A stretch of DNA of 64,000 bases from Actinomycetota bacterium (GTDB taxonomy: Bacteria; Actinomycetota; Acidimicrobiia; Acidimicrobiales; AC-14), in NCBI GenBank assembly GCA_040754375.1, contig JBFMCT010000008.1:45114-109113 (forward strand). The letters run 5' to 3'. The notes below the pieces were generated by a model, which saw only the letters and a list, made by a program, of their open reading frames with translations, did not search any database and was not told the origin of the DNA. Of this stretch, positions 1 through 7,848 are shown piece by piece (the stretch's first letter is position 1; every line of letters begins with the position of its first letter). Made by a program: the position numbers and the translations under genes.

Positions 1-2
1 AC

Positions 3-191
3 GTGCTGCGCCACTCGTGCGCCACCCACATGCTCGACCACGGGGCCGACATCCGGGTCGTGCAGGAACTGCTGGGGCACGCCTCGATCTCGACAACCCA
101 GGTCTACACCCGGGTCTCGACCGAGCGGCTGCGCCAGGTCTACGAGGCCGCCCACCCCCGCGCCCGCGCTCACAAGCGTACGAACGACTAG
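3..191 (+). CDS. xerC: Tyrosine recombinase XerC/XerD, C-terminal end (cut by window edge)
   Basis: Only the last 62 residues are inside the window. They hold the end of the tyrosine-recombinase catalytic domain: the [11 protein letters not shown] stretch, the [10 protein letters not shown] box and the nucleophilic tyrosine in VYTRV, followed by the AHPRA tail usual in chromosomal Xer proteins. The family resolves chromosome dimers at dif with FtsK. The AHPRA tail favours XerC over XerD, but with so little sequence the subtype is not certain. The 5' part lies outside the window. Confidence 0.85.
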   Translation: MLRHSCATHMLDHGADIRVVQELLGHASISTTQVYTRVSTERLRQVYEAAHPRARAHKRTND

Positions 192-194
192 GGT
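189..194 (+). promoter_or_regulatory. -10 box for the TraR/DksA gene
   Basis: TAGGGT ends 7 bases before the GTG at 202, which is the spacing of a leaderless transcript. It favours 202 over the upstream GTG at 193. No clear -35 box was found. Confidence 0.4.
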
Positions 195-201
195 GTGGCC
201 C

Positions 202-540
202 GTGAGCGACGCGACCCTCGCGGATATTCGCGCGTCCTTGGAGCAGGAGCGGTCCAACCTGCTCCAGCGCCTCAACGACCTCGGCGAAGGGCCTGACTCC
301 GCCGGCCTCGACTTCGATAGCAACTTCGCCGACTCCAGCCAGGTGACGGCCGAACGGGCCAACGTCGAAGCTGTGGTCGGCGCCATCCGCGACAGCCTGG
401 CCGACGTGGAGAACGCGCTGGGCAAGTTCGACGCCGGCACTTTCGGCCTGTGCGAGACCTGCGGCCAGCCGATCTCCCCGGCCCGCCTCGAGGCCATGCC
501 CGAGGCCCGCTACTGCATCGAGCACGCCACCCGGCGCTAA
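202..540 (+). CDS. TraR/DksA family zinc-finger protein
   Basis: A 112-residue protein with a helical N-terminal half (SDATLADIRASLEQERSNLL, a likely coiled coil) and a C-terminal DksA/TraR zinc finger with cysteines in CETCG and a final C-x2-H near CIEH. The family includes RNA-polymerase secondary-channel binders, but many short actinobacterial members have no known function. The start at GTG 202 is preferred because a TAGGGT box lies just before it; GTG 193 is possible. It follows the xer gene by a few bases. Confidence 0.8.
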   Translation: MSDATLADIRASLEQERSNLLQRLNDLGEGPDSAGLDFDSNFADSSQVTAERANVEAVVGAIRDSLADVENALGKFDAGTFGLCETCGQPISPARLEAMPEARYCIEHATRR

Positions 541-574
541 CCCCACATCCCGCACACGGGTAGTCGGGGCGGAC

Positions 575-844
575 GTGGGAGGCAAGCGCAGGGCGGTGCT
601 CGTACTAACACGGTCCGAGGTGATCGATGCTCGCGCCCTTGTCACCGTCGCCGAGGTGACGACGTCGGTTCGTGGCCTCGCGGCGGAGGTCAGCCTCGAT
701 CATGCCGCCGGCGGCCTCGACCGCCCCTCGGTCGTCAATTGCGACGGCCTCCACACTGTGGCGCAGTCGTCGCTGACCCGCGCCGTCGGCACCGCCACGA
801 TCCGCACCACGTGTTCCGCTATCAAGTACGCGCTCGGGTGCTGA
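575..844 (+). CDS. MazF/PemK-like toxin, probably N-terminally shortened and orphan
   Basis: The 89 residues match the MazF/PemK endoribonuclease fold: VLVLTRSEVI, the VTVAEVTTSVRGL strand pair, the AAGGLDRPSVVNCDGLHTV core and the final ALGC. Intact family members begin with a sequence like RGEVWWADL; here the in-frame codons just upstream read RVVGADV with no ATG, GTG or TTG, so the start appears eroded and the only start is GTG 575. No antitoxin gene lies next to it: upstream is the DksA-like gene and downstream is a minus-strand ABC operon. It may be a relic or a toxin with a distant partner. Family membership is fairly sure; activity is doubtful. Confidence 0.6.
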   Translation: MGGKRRAVLVLTRSEVIDARALVTVAEVTTSVRGLAAEVSLDHAAGGLDRPSVVNCDGLHTVAQSSLTRAVGTATIRTTCSAIKYALGC

Positions 845-900
845 CGACCACCCCCACCTGGCACCAAGGGTCTACGGCACCAGGGGTCGGCGGCCCCGGC

Positions 901-1677
901 CTATGCGGCTTCCGCCAGGAGCAGGGCGAGGAGGCGCTCCTGCACCCGGCGGAAGTGGGGGTCGTCGATGACCGTCACCCGGTCGCGGGGGCGGGGCAGT
1001 TCGGTGGGGATGACGTCCATCACCGACGGGTGGGGTGGGTTGGCCATGACCACGATCCGGTCCGACAGCAGGATGGCCTCGTCGATGCCGTGGGTCACCA
1101 TGACGACGATCTCGGTGTCGCTCTCGCTCTTCCACAGCTCGACGAGCTGGGCCTGGAGGCGGGCACGGGTGAGGGCGTCGACGGCCGCGAACGGCTCGTC
1201 GAGCAGCAGCACCCGCGGTTCGACGGCGAACGCCCGGGCCACCGCCGCCCGTTGTTGCATGCCGCCTGACACCTGGCCGGGGCGCTTGTCCTTGTGGGGC
1301 CACAGGCCCACGGCTGTCAAGTAGCGCTCGGCCAGTTCCGCGCACCGGGCCGCCGACCGGCCGGGGCGGGCGGCCCGCACCGCCACCCGCACGTTGTCGA
1401 CCAGCGACAGGCGGGGCAGCAGGGAGTAGTTCTGGAAGACCATGGCCCGGTCGGGGCCCGGGCCGGTCACCGCCACGCCGTCGAGGCTCACGGTGCCCGA
1501 GTCGGCCGGGAGCAGGCCGCCGGCGATGTTGAGCAGGGTGGACTTGCCGCACCCGGAGTGGCCGATGAGCGATACGAACTCGCCCGGTTCGACGCACAGG
1601 TCGACCCCCCGCAGCACGTCCTGGCGGCCCGTGCGGCCCACGAACGCCTTGCGTACCCCCACGACGTCGAGGCTCAC
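901..1677 (-). CDS. nrtD: Nitrate/sulfonate-type ABC transporter ATPase
   Basis: A 258-residue ATPase of the NrtD/SsuB/TauB class. Walker A is GHSGCGKST, the Q-loop lies in MVFQNYSLLP, the signature is VSGGMQQR and Walker B is VLLLDEP, followed by a D-loop and the switch histidine in VTHGIDEA. It powers the importer formed with the permease and the Tat-exported binding protein encoded just upstream. The GTG start overlaps the permease stop as GTGA, which indicates translational coupling. Neighbouring nasA and nirBD make nitrate or nitrite the likely substrate; sequence alone does not exclude a sulfonate. Confidence 0.88.
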   Translation of the reverse strand: MSLDVVGVRKAFVGRTGRQDVLRGVDLCVEPGEFVSLIGHSGCGKSTLLNIAGGLLPADSGTVSLDGVAVTGPGPDRAMVFQNYSLLPRLSLVDNVRVAVRAARPGRSAARCAELAERYLTAVGLWPHKDKRPGQVSGGMQQRAAVARAFAVEPRVLLLDEPFAAVDALTRARLQAQLVELWKSESDTEIVVMVTHGIDEAILLSDRIVVMANPPHPSVMDVIPTELPRPRDRVTVIDDPHFRRVQERLLALLLAEAA

Positions 1678-2573
1678 GCCTGCACCCCCTCGACGGCGAC
1701 GGCCTTGCCCAGGCGCAGGAAGAGGAGATCGAGCACCAGGCCCACGGCGCCGACCACCAGCAGGGCGGAGATGACCTTGGACAGGTTGAGGGCGTTGTAG
1801 GAGTCCCAGATGAAGAACCCGATCCCCGTGCCGCCCGAGAGCATCTCCACGGCCACGATCACCATCCAGGCCACACCCATCGACTGGCGCAGCCCGGTGA
1901 CGATGGACGGCAGCGAGTCGGGCAGCAGCACGTGGCGCACGTAGGCGACCCTGCCGAAGCGGAACACCCGGGCCACGTTGCGGTGGTCCCTGGGCACCGC
2001 GCCGGCGCCGGCCGCGGTGTTGAGCACGATGGGCCACAAGGCGGTGATGACGATCACCCAGACGGCCGCCTTGGGCGCGTCTTTGAGGATGACCAGCCAG
2101 ATGGGGAACCAGGCCAGGGGCGACACCGGGCGCAGCAGCTGGACGACGGGGTTGGCCGCCTTCCAGGCCCACTTGCTGGCCCCCAGGAGCAGGCCGAAAG
2201 GGACACCCACCAGGGCGGCTGCCGCGAACCCCTTGAACACCCGGCCCAGCGACGCCCCGAGCTGCACGGCGATGCCCTTGTCGTTGGGCCCGTTGTCGTA
2301 GAACGGTCTCGACAGAAGGTCCCACAGGGTCGCGAAGGTCGTCGCCGGCGAGGGCAGCTCCCGCACGTAGGTCGAGGCCCAGGCCCAGATCAGCACCAGG
2401 ACACCCAGGCCCACGGCCGCGGCCAACGCCGTCGAGACCGCTCGCCGGGCGGTCTCCAGCACCCCGGTCCGCTCGGGCCCCGGCTCACCGCCGAGCGCGG
2501 CACCGGTGGGTGACGGGGGTGCGGGCCCGGTGGCAGCCCGCCCCGTCGTGTCGTGGGTCTTGAGGTCGGTCAT
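1674..2573 (-). CDS. nrtB: Nitrate-type ABC transporter permease
   Basis: A 299-residue inner-membrane permease of the NrtB/SsuC family. After a cytoplasmic proline-rich N-terminus come about six membrane segments, beginning near VSTALAAAVGLGVLVLIWAW. The cytoplasmic coupling loop appears as the conserved AAGAGAVPRDHRNVARVF region, followed by the PSIVTGLRQSMGVAW segment typical of this family. It forms the channel for the substrate delivered by the NrtA-like protein. Its start overlaps the nrtA stop by 4 bases and its stop overlaps the ATPase start by 4 bases. Confidence 0.88.
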   Translation of the reverse strand: MTDLKTHDTTGRAATGPAPPSPTGAALGGEPGPERTGVLETARRAVSTALAAAVGLGVLVLIWAWASTYVRELPSPATTFATLWDLLSRPFYDNGPNDKGIAVQLGASLGRVFKGFAAAALVGVPFGLLLGASKWAWKAANPVVQLLRPVSPLAWFPIWLVILKDAPKAAVWVIVITALWPIVLNTAAGAGAVPRDHRNVARVFRFGRVAYVRHVLLPDSLPSIVTGLRQSMGVAWMVIVAVEMLSGGTGIGFFIWDSYNALNLSKVISALLVVGAVGLVLDLLFLRLGKAVAVEGVQA

Positions 2574-3823
2574 GGCCGCTTCGCCTCCTGTTCGGGACTA
2601 CGGGGGTCGAACACCGCCCCGTCGAGGCGCACCTCGAACGGGGCCATGTCGTCATCGGGGACCGCGATCCCCTCGGCCTGGGCCACCTCGGCGTAGAGGT
2701 CGCCCATCACGAGCTGGTCGGCGATCTGCTGGTAGGGGGGCGGGTCCTTCAGGTACCCCATGCGCACGTACTGGGCCATGGCCCACACGGCGTGTGACCG
2801 CCGGGGGAAGTTGACCAGTCCGCCCCGGAAGAACTGCATCTGCTCGCCCCTGAAGTCCTTGGTGCCCAGACCGCCGCCCAGGTCGTAGACGCCGGTGAGC
2901 CGGCCCCGGATCTCGGCCGCGGGGGCGTTGATGTAGTTCTCGGGGGCCACCGTCCCGGCCGCCTGGGCCCGGTTGGCCGCGTCGTCCAGCCACCGGCTGG
3001 CCTTGAGGACGGCCGCCATCACGTCCTTGAGCACGTCGCGGCGCTCGGTGGCGAACCTCTCGGTGACCACCAGGGCCTTCTCGGGGTGGTTGAGCCAGAT
3101 GTCCTGGGTGGCGATGTGGGTGAAGCCGATGCCCTGCTGCACGGCCACTGCGTTCCACGGCTCACCCACGCAGTAGCCGTCGACGTTGCCGACGCTCATG
3201 TTCTGCACCATCTGGGGCGGGGGGACGGGGCTGATCTTGACGTTGGCCAGGTTGGCCTTGGTGGCCAGCAGCCAGTAGCGCAGCCACAGGTCGTGGGTGC
3301 CCCCCGGGAAGGTCATGGCCATGGCCGGGGCGTTGCGGCCCTCCAGGGCCTCCTTGGCCTTGGACGGGTCGCCGTAGCCGATGGCCGCGTAGTCCTTGGA
3401 CAACGTGATGGCCTGGCCGTTGTTGTTGAGCATCATGGCGATGCGCAGGTCCCGGGTCCCGGCCCCGCCCACGCCCGTGGCCACCGAAAGCGGCAGGCTG
3501 TAGAGGCCGTGGCAGCCGTCGATCTGGTTGTTGAGAAGGGCGTCGCGTGTGGCCGGCCACGACGCCTGCTTGAGCACCTCCACGTCGAGGTCGCGCTCGG
3601 CGAAGTAGCCCAGCTCCTTGGCCATGATGATCGAGGTGGCGTCGGTCAGGGCGATGAAGCCGAGCTTGACCTTGCGGGCACCAGCCCGGCCCGAGGCGCC
3701 GGCCGCGGCCGCCGCCCCGCTCGTCGAGGCCACCTTCTTGGCATCGCCGCACGCCGCCAGCAGGCTGCCGAGGGCGGTCGCTCCGGCGGCGGCCAGGAAC
3801 TGCCGGCGGTCGATCTGTGTCAT
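2570..3823 (-). CDS. nrtA: Tat-exported nitrate-binding lipoprotein (NrtA-like)
   Basis: A 417-residue periplasmic-type binding protein. The N-terminus has a twin-arginine motif (DRRQFLAAAG) and a lipobox (LLAAC), so it should be exported folded and lipid-anchored. The body matches NrtA/CmpA. Residues at the positions I recall as nitrate ligands in NrtA are all present: the Trp of SWPATRD, Gln of NNGQAIT, His of GGTHDLW, Gly of DGYCVGEPW and Lys of PEKALVV. It is the fifth gene of the nitrate operon, 103 bases after nasA, the largest gap in the operon. GTTAACCGG at 3831-3839 in this gap recurs in inverse orientation in the nirB-nnaR spacer, so the transporter genes may have some control of their own. 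Confidence 0.9.
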   Translation of the reverse strand: MTQIDRRQFLAAAGATALGSLLAACGDAKKVASTSGAAAAAGASGRAGARKVKLGFIALTDATSIIMAKELGYFAERDLDVEVLKQASWPATRDALLNNQIDGCHGLYSLPLSVATGVGGAGTRDLRIAMMLNNNGQAITLSKDYAAIGYGDPSKAKEALEGRNAPAMAMTFPGGTHDLWLRYWLLATKANLANVKISPVPPPQMVQNMSVGNVDGYCVGEPWNAVAVQQGIGFTHIATQDIWLNHPEKALVVTERFATERRDVLKDVMAAVLKASRWLDDAANRAQAAGTVAPENYINAPAAEIRGRLTGVYDLGGGLGTKDFRGEQMQFFRGGLVNFPRRSHAVWAMAQYVRMGYLKDPPPYQQIADQLVMGDLYAEVAQAEGIAVPDDDMAPFEVRLDGAVFDPRSPEQEAKRP

Positions 3824-3926
3824 GCCGGCAGTTAACCGGGCCCTTGTTCCCGGGCCGTTGCCTGCGGGTGAACGGGCCGGGTCGAGGCCCGCACAGGTCC
3901 GGGCCCGCCACTGTGAGGCCCTACGG

Positions 3927-6038
3927 TCACGCCATCGGCTCGATGTGGACAGCCGACTGCTTGTAGTTGGGCTCGCGCGAGATCGGGTCGAACTCGTCGA
4001 CGGTCAGGCGGTTGACGCACAGCTCGTCGTAGTGGAAGGGCATGAACACCTCACCGGGCCTCACCGTGGCCGTGACCCGCACGGGTACGTTCTCGACGAG
4101 GCCGCGCCGCGACGCCAATCGCACGAGGGCGCCCGGCCCGACGCCCAGGCGGGCGGCGTCGGCGGGGTTGACTTCGACCCAGCCCTCAGGCGCCAGGTGC
4201 TCGAGCACGGCCACCCGGCCCGTCTTGGTGCGGGTGTGCCAGTGCTCCACGGTCCGGCCCGTGTTGAGCAGGAACGGGAAGCGCTCGTCGGGGGCGTCGG
4301 CGATGGGCTCGGGGGAGACGCACCACAGCCGGGCCCGGCCCGACGGCGTGTTGAAGTGCCCGTCGGCGTAGAGCCGAGGGGTCCCCGCCGAGCCCGGGGG
4401 GCAGGGCCACTGGAGCCCGCCGGCGGCCTCGATGGCGGCCCACGTCATGCCGCTGTAGTCGCACGGTCGCCCCGCTGATACCCGGGCCCACTCGTCGAAG
4501 GCGTCCTCGGGCCCCGACCAGCGGGCGAACAACTCGTCGCCCACCCCTGCCGCCTGGGCCACGGCCATGAATATGTCGAAGTCGGGGCGGGCGTGGCCGG
4601 GCGGCTCGACGGCCGGGCGCACGATCGACACCCGGCGCTCGCTGTTGGTGTACGTACCACTCTTCTCGCCCCAGATGGCCGCCGGGAGGACCACGTCGGC
4701 CAGGGCGGTGGTCGGGGTCTCGAACCCGTCCTGGACGACCAGCAGTTCGAGGCTGGCCAGTGCCCGTTCGAGGCGGCGCCGGTTGGGGAACGACACCGGC
4801 GGGTTGGTGGCGATCACCCACAGGCCCCGCACGGTTCCCTCGAGGATGCCGTCGATGATGTCGGGGTAGGCCCGGCCCCGGGCGTCGGGGATGCGGTCGA
4901 CGGGCAGCCCCCACAGGGCGGCCAGCTCGGCCCGATGGGCGGGGTCGTCGTAGGCCCGGTAGCCAGGCAGCGAAGCCGTCCCCCCGGCCTCGCGCACCCC
5001 CATGGCGTTGCACTGACCGGTGATCGACAGGGGAGCGGCCCCGGGCCGGCCCACGTTGCCCGTGACCAGGCAAAGGCTGTTGAGCAGGGTGACCGTCTCG
5101 GTGCCCTGCACCGAGTGGTTCACGCCCATGGTCCAGGCCGCCATGGCCCGATCGGCCCGCCCGAAGGCCAGAGTGGCCTCCCGCACCAAGCCGGCGTCAA
5201 CGCCGCACTCGGCTGCCACCCGGTCGAGGCCGTAGCCGGCCACGTGGGCCGCCAGTTCCTCGAAGCCCTCGGTGTGGGCGCCGAGGTACTCGCGGTCGAC
5301 GAGGCCCTCGTCGATCAGCAGCTTGAGCATGCCGTTGAGCAGGACGATGTCGGTGCGGGGGCGCACGGCCAGGTGGATGTCGGCCATGGCCGCCGTCTTG
5401 GTGACCCGCGGGTCGACCACGATCACGGTGGCATCGCGGTTGTCGAGCACTCGAGGTGCCAGCAGGGGGTGGTTGTCGGCGATGTTGGCCCCCACCAGCA
5501 AGATGGCGTCCGCCTGGTCGAAGTCCTCGTAGGCCCCCGGGGGGCCGTCGGTCCCGAAGCTGCGCTTGTAGCCGGCCACCGCGCTGGCCATGCACAGGGT
5601 GGTGTTGCCGTCGTGGTGGGCGATGCCCAGGCCCAGACGCACCAACTTGCCCAGGGCGTAGAACTCCTCGGTCACGAGCTGGCCGGTGGAGATCACCGCC
5701 ACCGAGCCCGGGCCGTGCTCGGCGTGCAGGCGCCGGAACCCTCCGACCACCGCCTCAACGGCCTCGTCCCAGGTCACCGGTGAGCCCCCGACGGTAGGGA
5801 CCACGAGGCGGCCCTCGGCGGCGAGGGTGTGGTGCTCGGACAGGCCCTTGGGGCACAGGCGCCCTCGGTTGACAGGGTGTTCGGGGTCGCCCATGACGGC
5901 TACCGCCTCGTTGCCCCGGGCCCCGAGCAGCATCCCGCACCCGACCGAGCAGTAGCCGCACGTCGTGCGGGCCCACCGGTCGGGGCGCCGAGCCTCGTTC
6001 ATGACCCCGCCGAGGGGGTCGAGGGCGTAGGTGGTCAC
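3927..6038 (-). CDS. nasA: Assimilatory nitrate reductase catalytic subunit (molybdopterin)
   Basis: A 703-residue molybdopterin oxidoreductase of the NasA/NarB/NapA group. The N-terminal [4Fe-4S] site has cysteines at about 27, 30, 34 and 62 (CGYCSVGCG, then GRLCPKG). There is no Tat signal, so the enzyme should be cytoplasmic, as expected for assimilation. The C-terminal Mo-cofactor domain ends with YKQSAVHIEPMA, a typical NasA ending. It reduces nitrate to nitrite for NirBD. GTG 6038 is chosen because it overlaps the preceding stop as GTGA; ATG 6002 is the alternative. It lacks the extra C-terminal [2Fe-2S] domain some NasA carry, so electrons should come through the fused Fe-S/membrane protein upstream. 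Confidence 0.9.
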   Translation of the reverse strand: MTTYALDPLGGVMNEARRPDRWARTTCGYCSVGCGMLLGARGNEAVAVMGDPEHPVNRGRLCPKGLSEHHTLAAEGRLVVPTVGGSPVTWDEAVEAVVGGFRRLHAEHGPGSVAVISTGQLVTEEFYALGKLVRLGLGIAHHDGNTTLCMASAVAGYKRSFGTDGPPGAYEDFDQADAILLVGANIADNHPLLAPRVLDNRDATVIVVDPRVTKTAAMADIHLAVRPRTDIVLLNGMLKLLIDEGLVDREYLGAHTEGFEELAAHVAGYGLDRVAAECGVDAGLVREATLAFGRADRAMAAWTMGVNHSVQGTETVTLLNSLCLVTGNVGRPGAAPLSITGQCNAMGVREAGGTASLPGYRAYDDPAHRAELAALWGLPVDRIPDARGRAYPDIIDGILEGTVRGLWVIATNPPVSFPNRRRLERALASLELLVVQDGFETPTTALADVVLPAAIWGEKSGTYTNSERRVSIVRPAVEPPGHARPDFDIFMAVAQAAGVGDELFARWSGPEDAFDEWARVSAGRPCDYSGMTWAAIEAAGGLQWPCPPGSAGTPRLYADGHFNTPSGRARLWCVSPEPIADAPDERFPFLLNTGRTVEHWHTRTKTGRVAVLEHLAPEGWVEVNPADAARLGVGPGALVRLASRRGLVENVPVRVTATVRPGEVFMPFHYDELCVNRLTVDEFDPISREPNYKQSAVHIEPMA

Positions 6039-7507
6039 CGCGGCCCGAAGAAGCCGCCGGCGACCCGGTAGGGCACCACCGAGACGTAGAACAGGTAGCG
6101 GCCCACCAGCTCGCCGGCGGCCGCCACCACGAGTGCTCCGGCCATGCGCCCCCCGGCGGCTGGGCCCGCGAAGGGGACGGCCAGGGCGCTGGCCAGCAGG
6201 GCCAAGGTGACCCCCGCGGCCACGGCCCGCCACAGCACGAGATGGCGCAGCGGGCCGGCTAGCAGCCAGCCCGTGCCCGCGTACTGGCGGCTGGCCGACC
6301 GCCTGACGGAGCGCCGCAGGAGGAGGCCGTTGACCACCTGGCAGGCGGTAGCCGCCATGGCCACCACCACCAGGGCCCGCACCGGCCCGGCGGCCAGCGC
6401 GGCCCGGTCGATGCACAGCAGGGTGGCCACCGGCCCCACCGCGCCGGTGGTGGCGAAGAAGGCGGCCGGGGTGCGGGGCGAGTCCCACACGGGCCGGGCC
6501 GGGACCAGGTAGAGGCGCGCGCTGGCCCAGACTCCGGCCGCGCCCGCGACCACCGCCGCGCCCCCCAGGGCCGTCCCGGGCACGCCGGGGAGCAACCAGG
6601 ACGCGGAGTACGCCCCGCACAGGGCGGAGAACAGCCCGAACAGCGCGACCTCGCGGCTGAGCCAAGACGTCCGCAGGTTGCGTACCGCCTTGAGGGCGCG
6701 GGCAGGCCGGCCCAGGTGGAACAGCGACGCCCCCAGGGCGATGACCCCGGCGGCCAGGGCGGCCACGGCCGCGCCCCCCAGGCGCCCGCGCTCACCGCCT
6801 CCCAGCTCGAGCAGCCACGTGGCCGTGACCATCCCCAGCGAGAGCTGGGTGAGCAGGGTGAGCACGACCAGCGGCCAGTGTGGGTGCTCGGGGGACGGGG
6901 GCCGTTCATTGGCCGCCGCCATGTCTTCGGGCAGGCCGGCGGGCAGGACAACCCGGGTGGTCGACAGAGTGATGGAGGCCGGCGGCAGCCCGGGGGCATC
7001 CGCCTCGTGGTGGTCGGCCCGCCACCGGGCCACGTCGACGGGCTCCACCCCGATGGCCTGTGTCGGGCACGCCCCCACGCACGCGGGTGCCTGGCCGGCG
7101 TCGATACGGGGCCGGCACATGTCGCACTTGGACACCACCTTGCGGACCGGGCTGAACACCGGCACCTCGTAGGGGCAGTTCCACATGCAGTACTGGCAGC
7201 CCACGCACTCGGCCTCGTGGTGCACGACGATCCCGTTGGCCAGCTTCTCGTAGGCGTTGGTCGGGCACCCCGACAGGCACGTCGGCTCCACGCAGTGGTT
7301 GCAGGCGATCGACAGGCTGAACCTCCGGGTGTGCGGGTAGGTGCCGCCCTCCAGCTCTCCGACCCGGCGCCACGCTCCCTCCACGGGCGTGCCGTTCTGC
7401 TCGGCGCACGCCACCTCGCACGAGTGGCAGCCCACGCACGCCTCCACGGCAAAGGTGAACCGGTACTGCTCGCCCGCCTGCAGCGGCAGCAGGGAGGGGC
7501 CGCTCAC
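6035..7507 (-). CDS. Fused DmsB-like ferredoxin and DmsC-like membrane anchor
   Basis: A 490-residue fusion. Residues 1 to about 190 hold four ferredoxin-type cysteine groups (CVGCHSCEVAC, CNHCVEPTCLSGCP, CVGCQYCMWNCP, CDMC with CVGACP), enough for four [4Fe-4S] clusters as in DmsB/NrfC. From about residue 205 come roughly eight membrane segments with the DmsC hallmark around FHLGRPARALKAVRNLRTSWLSRE. DmsC-type subunits oxidise menaquinol. Placed between nirD and nasA with GTGA overlaps on both sides, it most likely passes electrons from quinol to NasA. Fusion of B and C subunits and its use in an assimilatory operon are unusual compared with ferredoxin- or NAD(P)H-linked NasA. The role is inferred from context. 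Confidence 0.8.
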   Translation of the reverse strand: MSGPSLLPLQAGEQYRFTFAVEACVGCHSCEVACAEQNGTPVEGAWRRVGELEGGTYPHTRRFSLSIACNHCVEPTCLSGCPTNAYEKLANGIVVHHEAECVGCQYCMWNCPYEVPVFSPVRKVVSKCDMCRPRIDAGQAPACVGACPTQAIGVEPVDVARWRADHHEADAPGLPPASITLSTTRVVLPAGLPEDMAAANERPPSPEHPHWPLVVLTLLTQLSLGMVTATWLLELGGGERGRLGGAAVAALAAGVIALGASLFHLGRPARALKAVRNLRTSWLSREVALFGLFSALCGAYSASWLLPGVPGTALGGAAVVAGAAGVWASARLYLVPARPVWDSPRTPAAFFATTGAVGPVATLLCIDRAALAAGPVRALVVVAMAATACQVVNGLLLRRSVRRSASRQYAGTGWLLAGPLRHLVLWRAVAAGVTLALLASALAVPFAGPAAGGRMAGALVVAAAGELVGRYLFYVSVVPYRVAGGFFGPR

Positions 7508-7848
7508 CCGGCCACGGCGACCTGGACGAGCCCTTGCACGACCCGCACGGCGTGGGTCGCCAGGGCCACGCCGGGGTCGTCGAGGCACTTCCCGGTCCGC
7601 AGGTCGAAGCTCTGCTTGTAGACGGGCGAGGCCACCTTCAAGACCTCGCCCCGGCTGCCGACCAGGCCGCGCGACATCACGTACGCCCCGCTGAAAGGGT
7701 CGAGGTTGGACACCGCGAAGAGCTCGCCGTCGACCCGGAAGACGGCCACCTGGTACCCGCCGACGAGCGCGCAGACGCCCCGCCCGGGGACGATCGCATC
7801 CAGGGGGCAGACATCGGCCCATGTGACAGGGGGGGCCACGGCCGTCAC
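7504..7848 (-). CDS. nirD: Nitrite reductase small subunit
   Basis: A 114-residue Rieske-like NirD protein (PVTWADVCPLDAIVPGRGVCALVGGYQVAVFRVDG at its start, given here only for its first residues PVTWADVCPL). NirD lacks the Rieske cysteine and histidine pairs; here too the usual C-x-H boxes are missing, as normal for NirD. It partners the large subunit NirB in NADH-dependent reduction of nitrite to ammonium. The GTG start overlaps the nirB stop as GTGA and its own stop overlaps the next gene by 4 bases. Confidence 0.88.
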   Translation of the reverse strand: MTAVAPPVTWADVCPLDAIVPGRGVCALVGGYQVAVFRVDGELFAVSNLDPFSGAYVMSRGLVGSRGEVLKVASPVYKQSFDLRTGKCLDDPGVALATHAVRVVQGLVQVAVAG

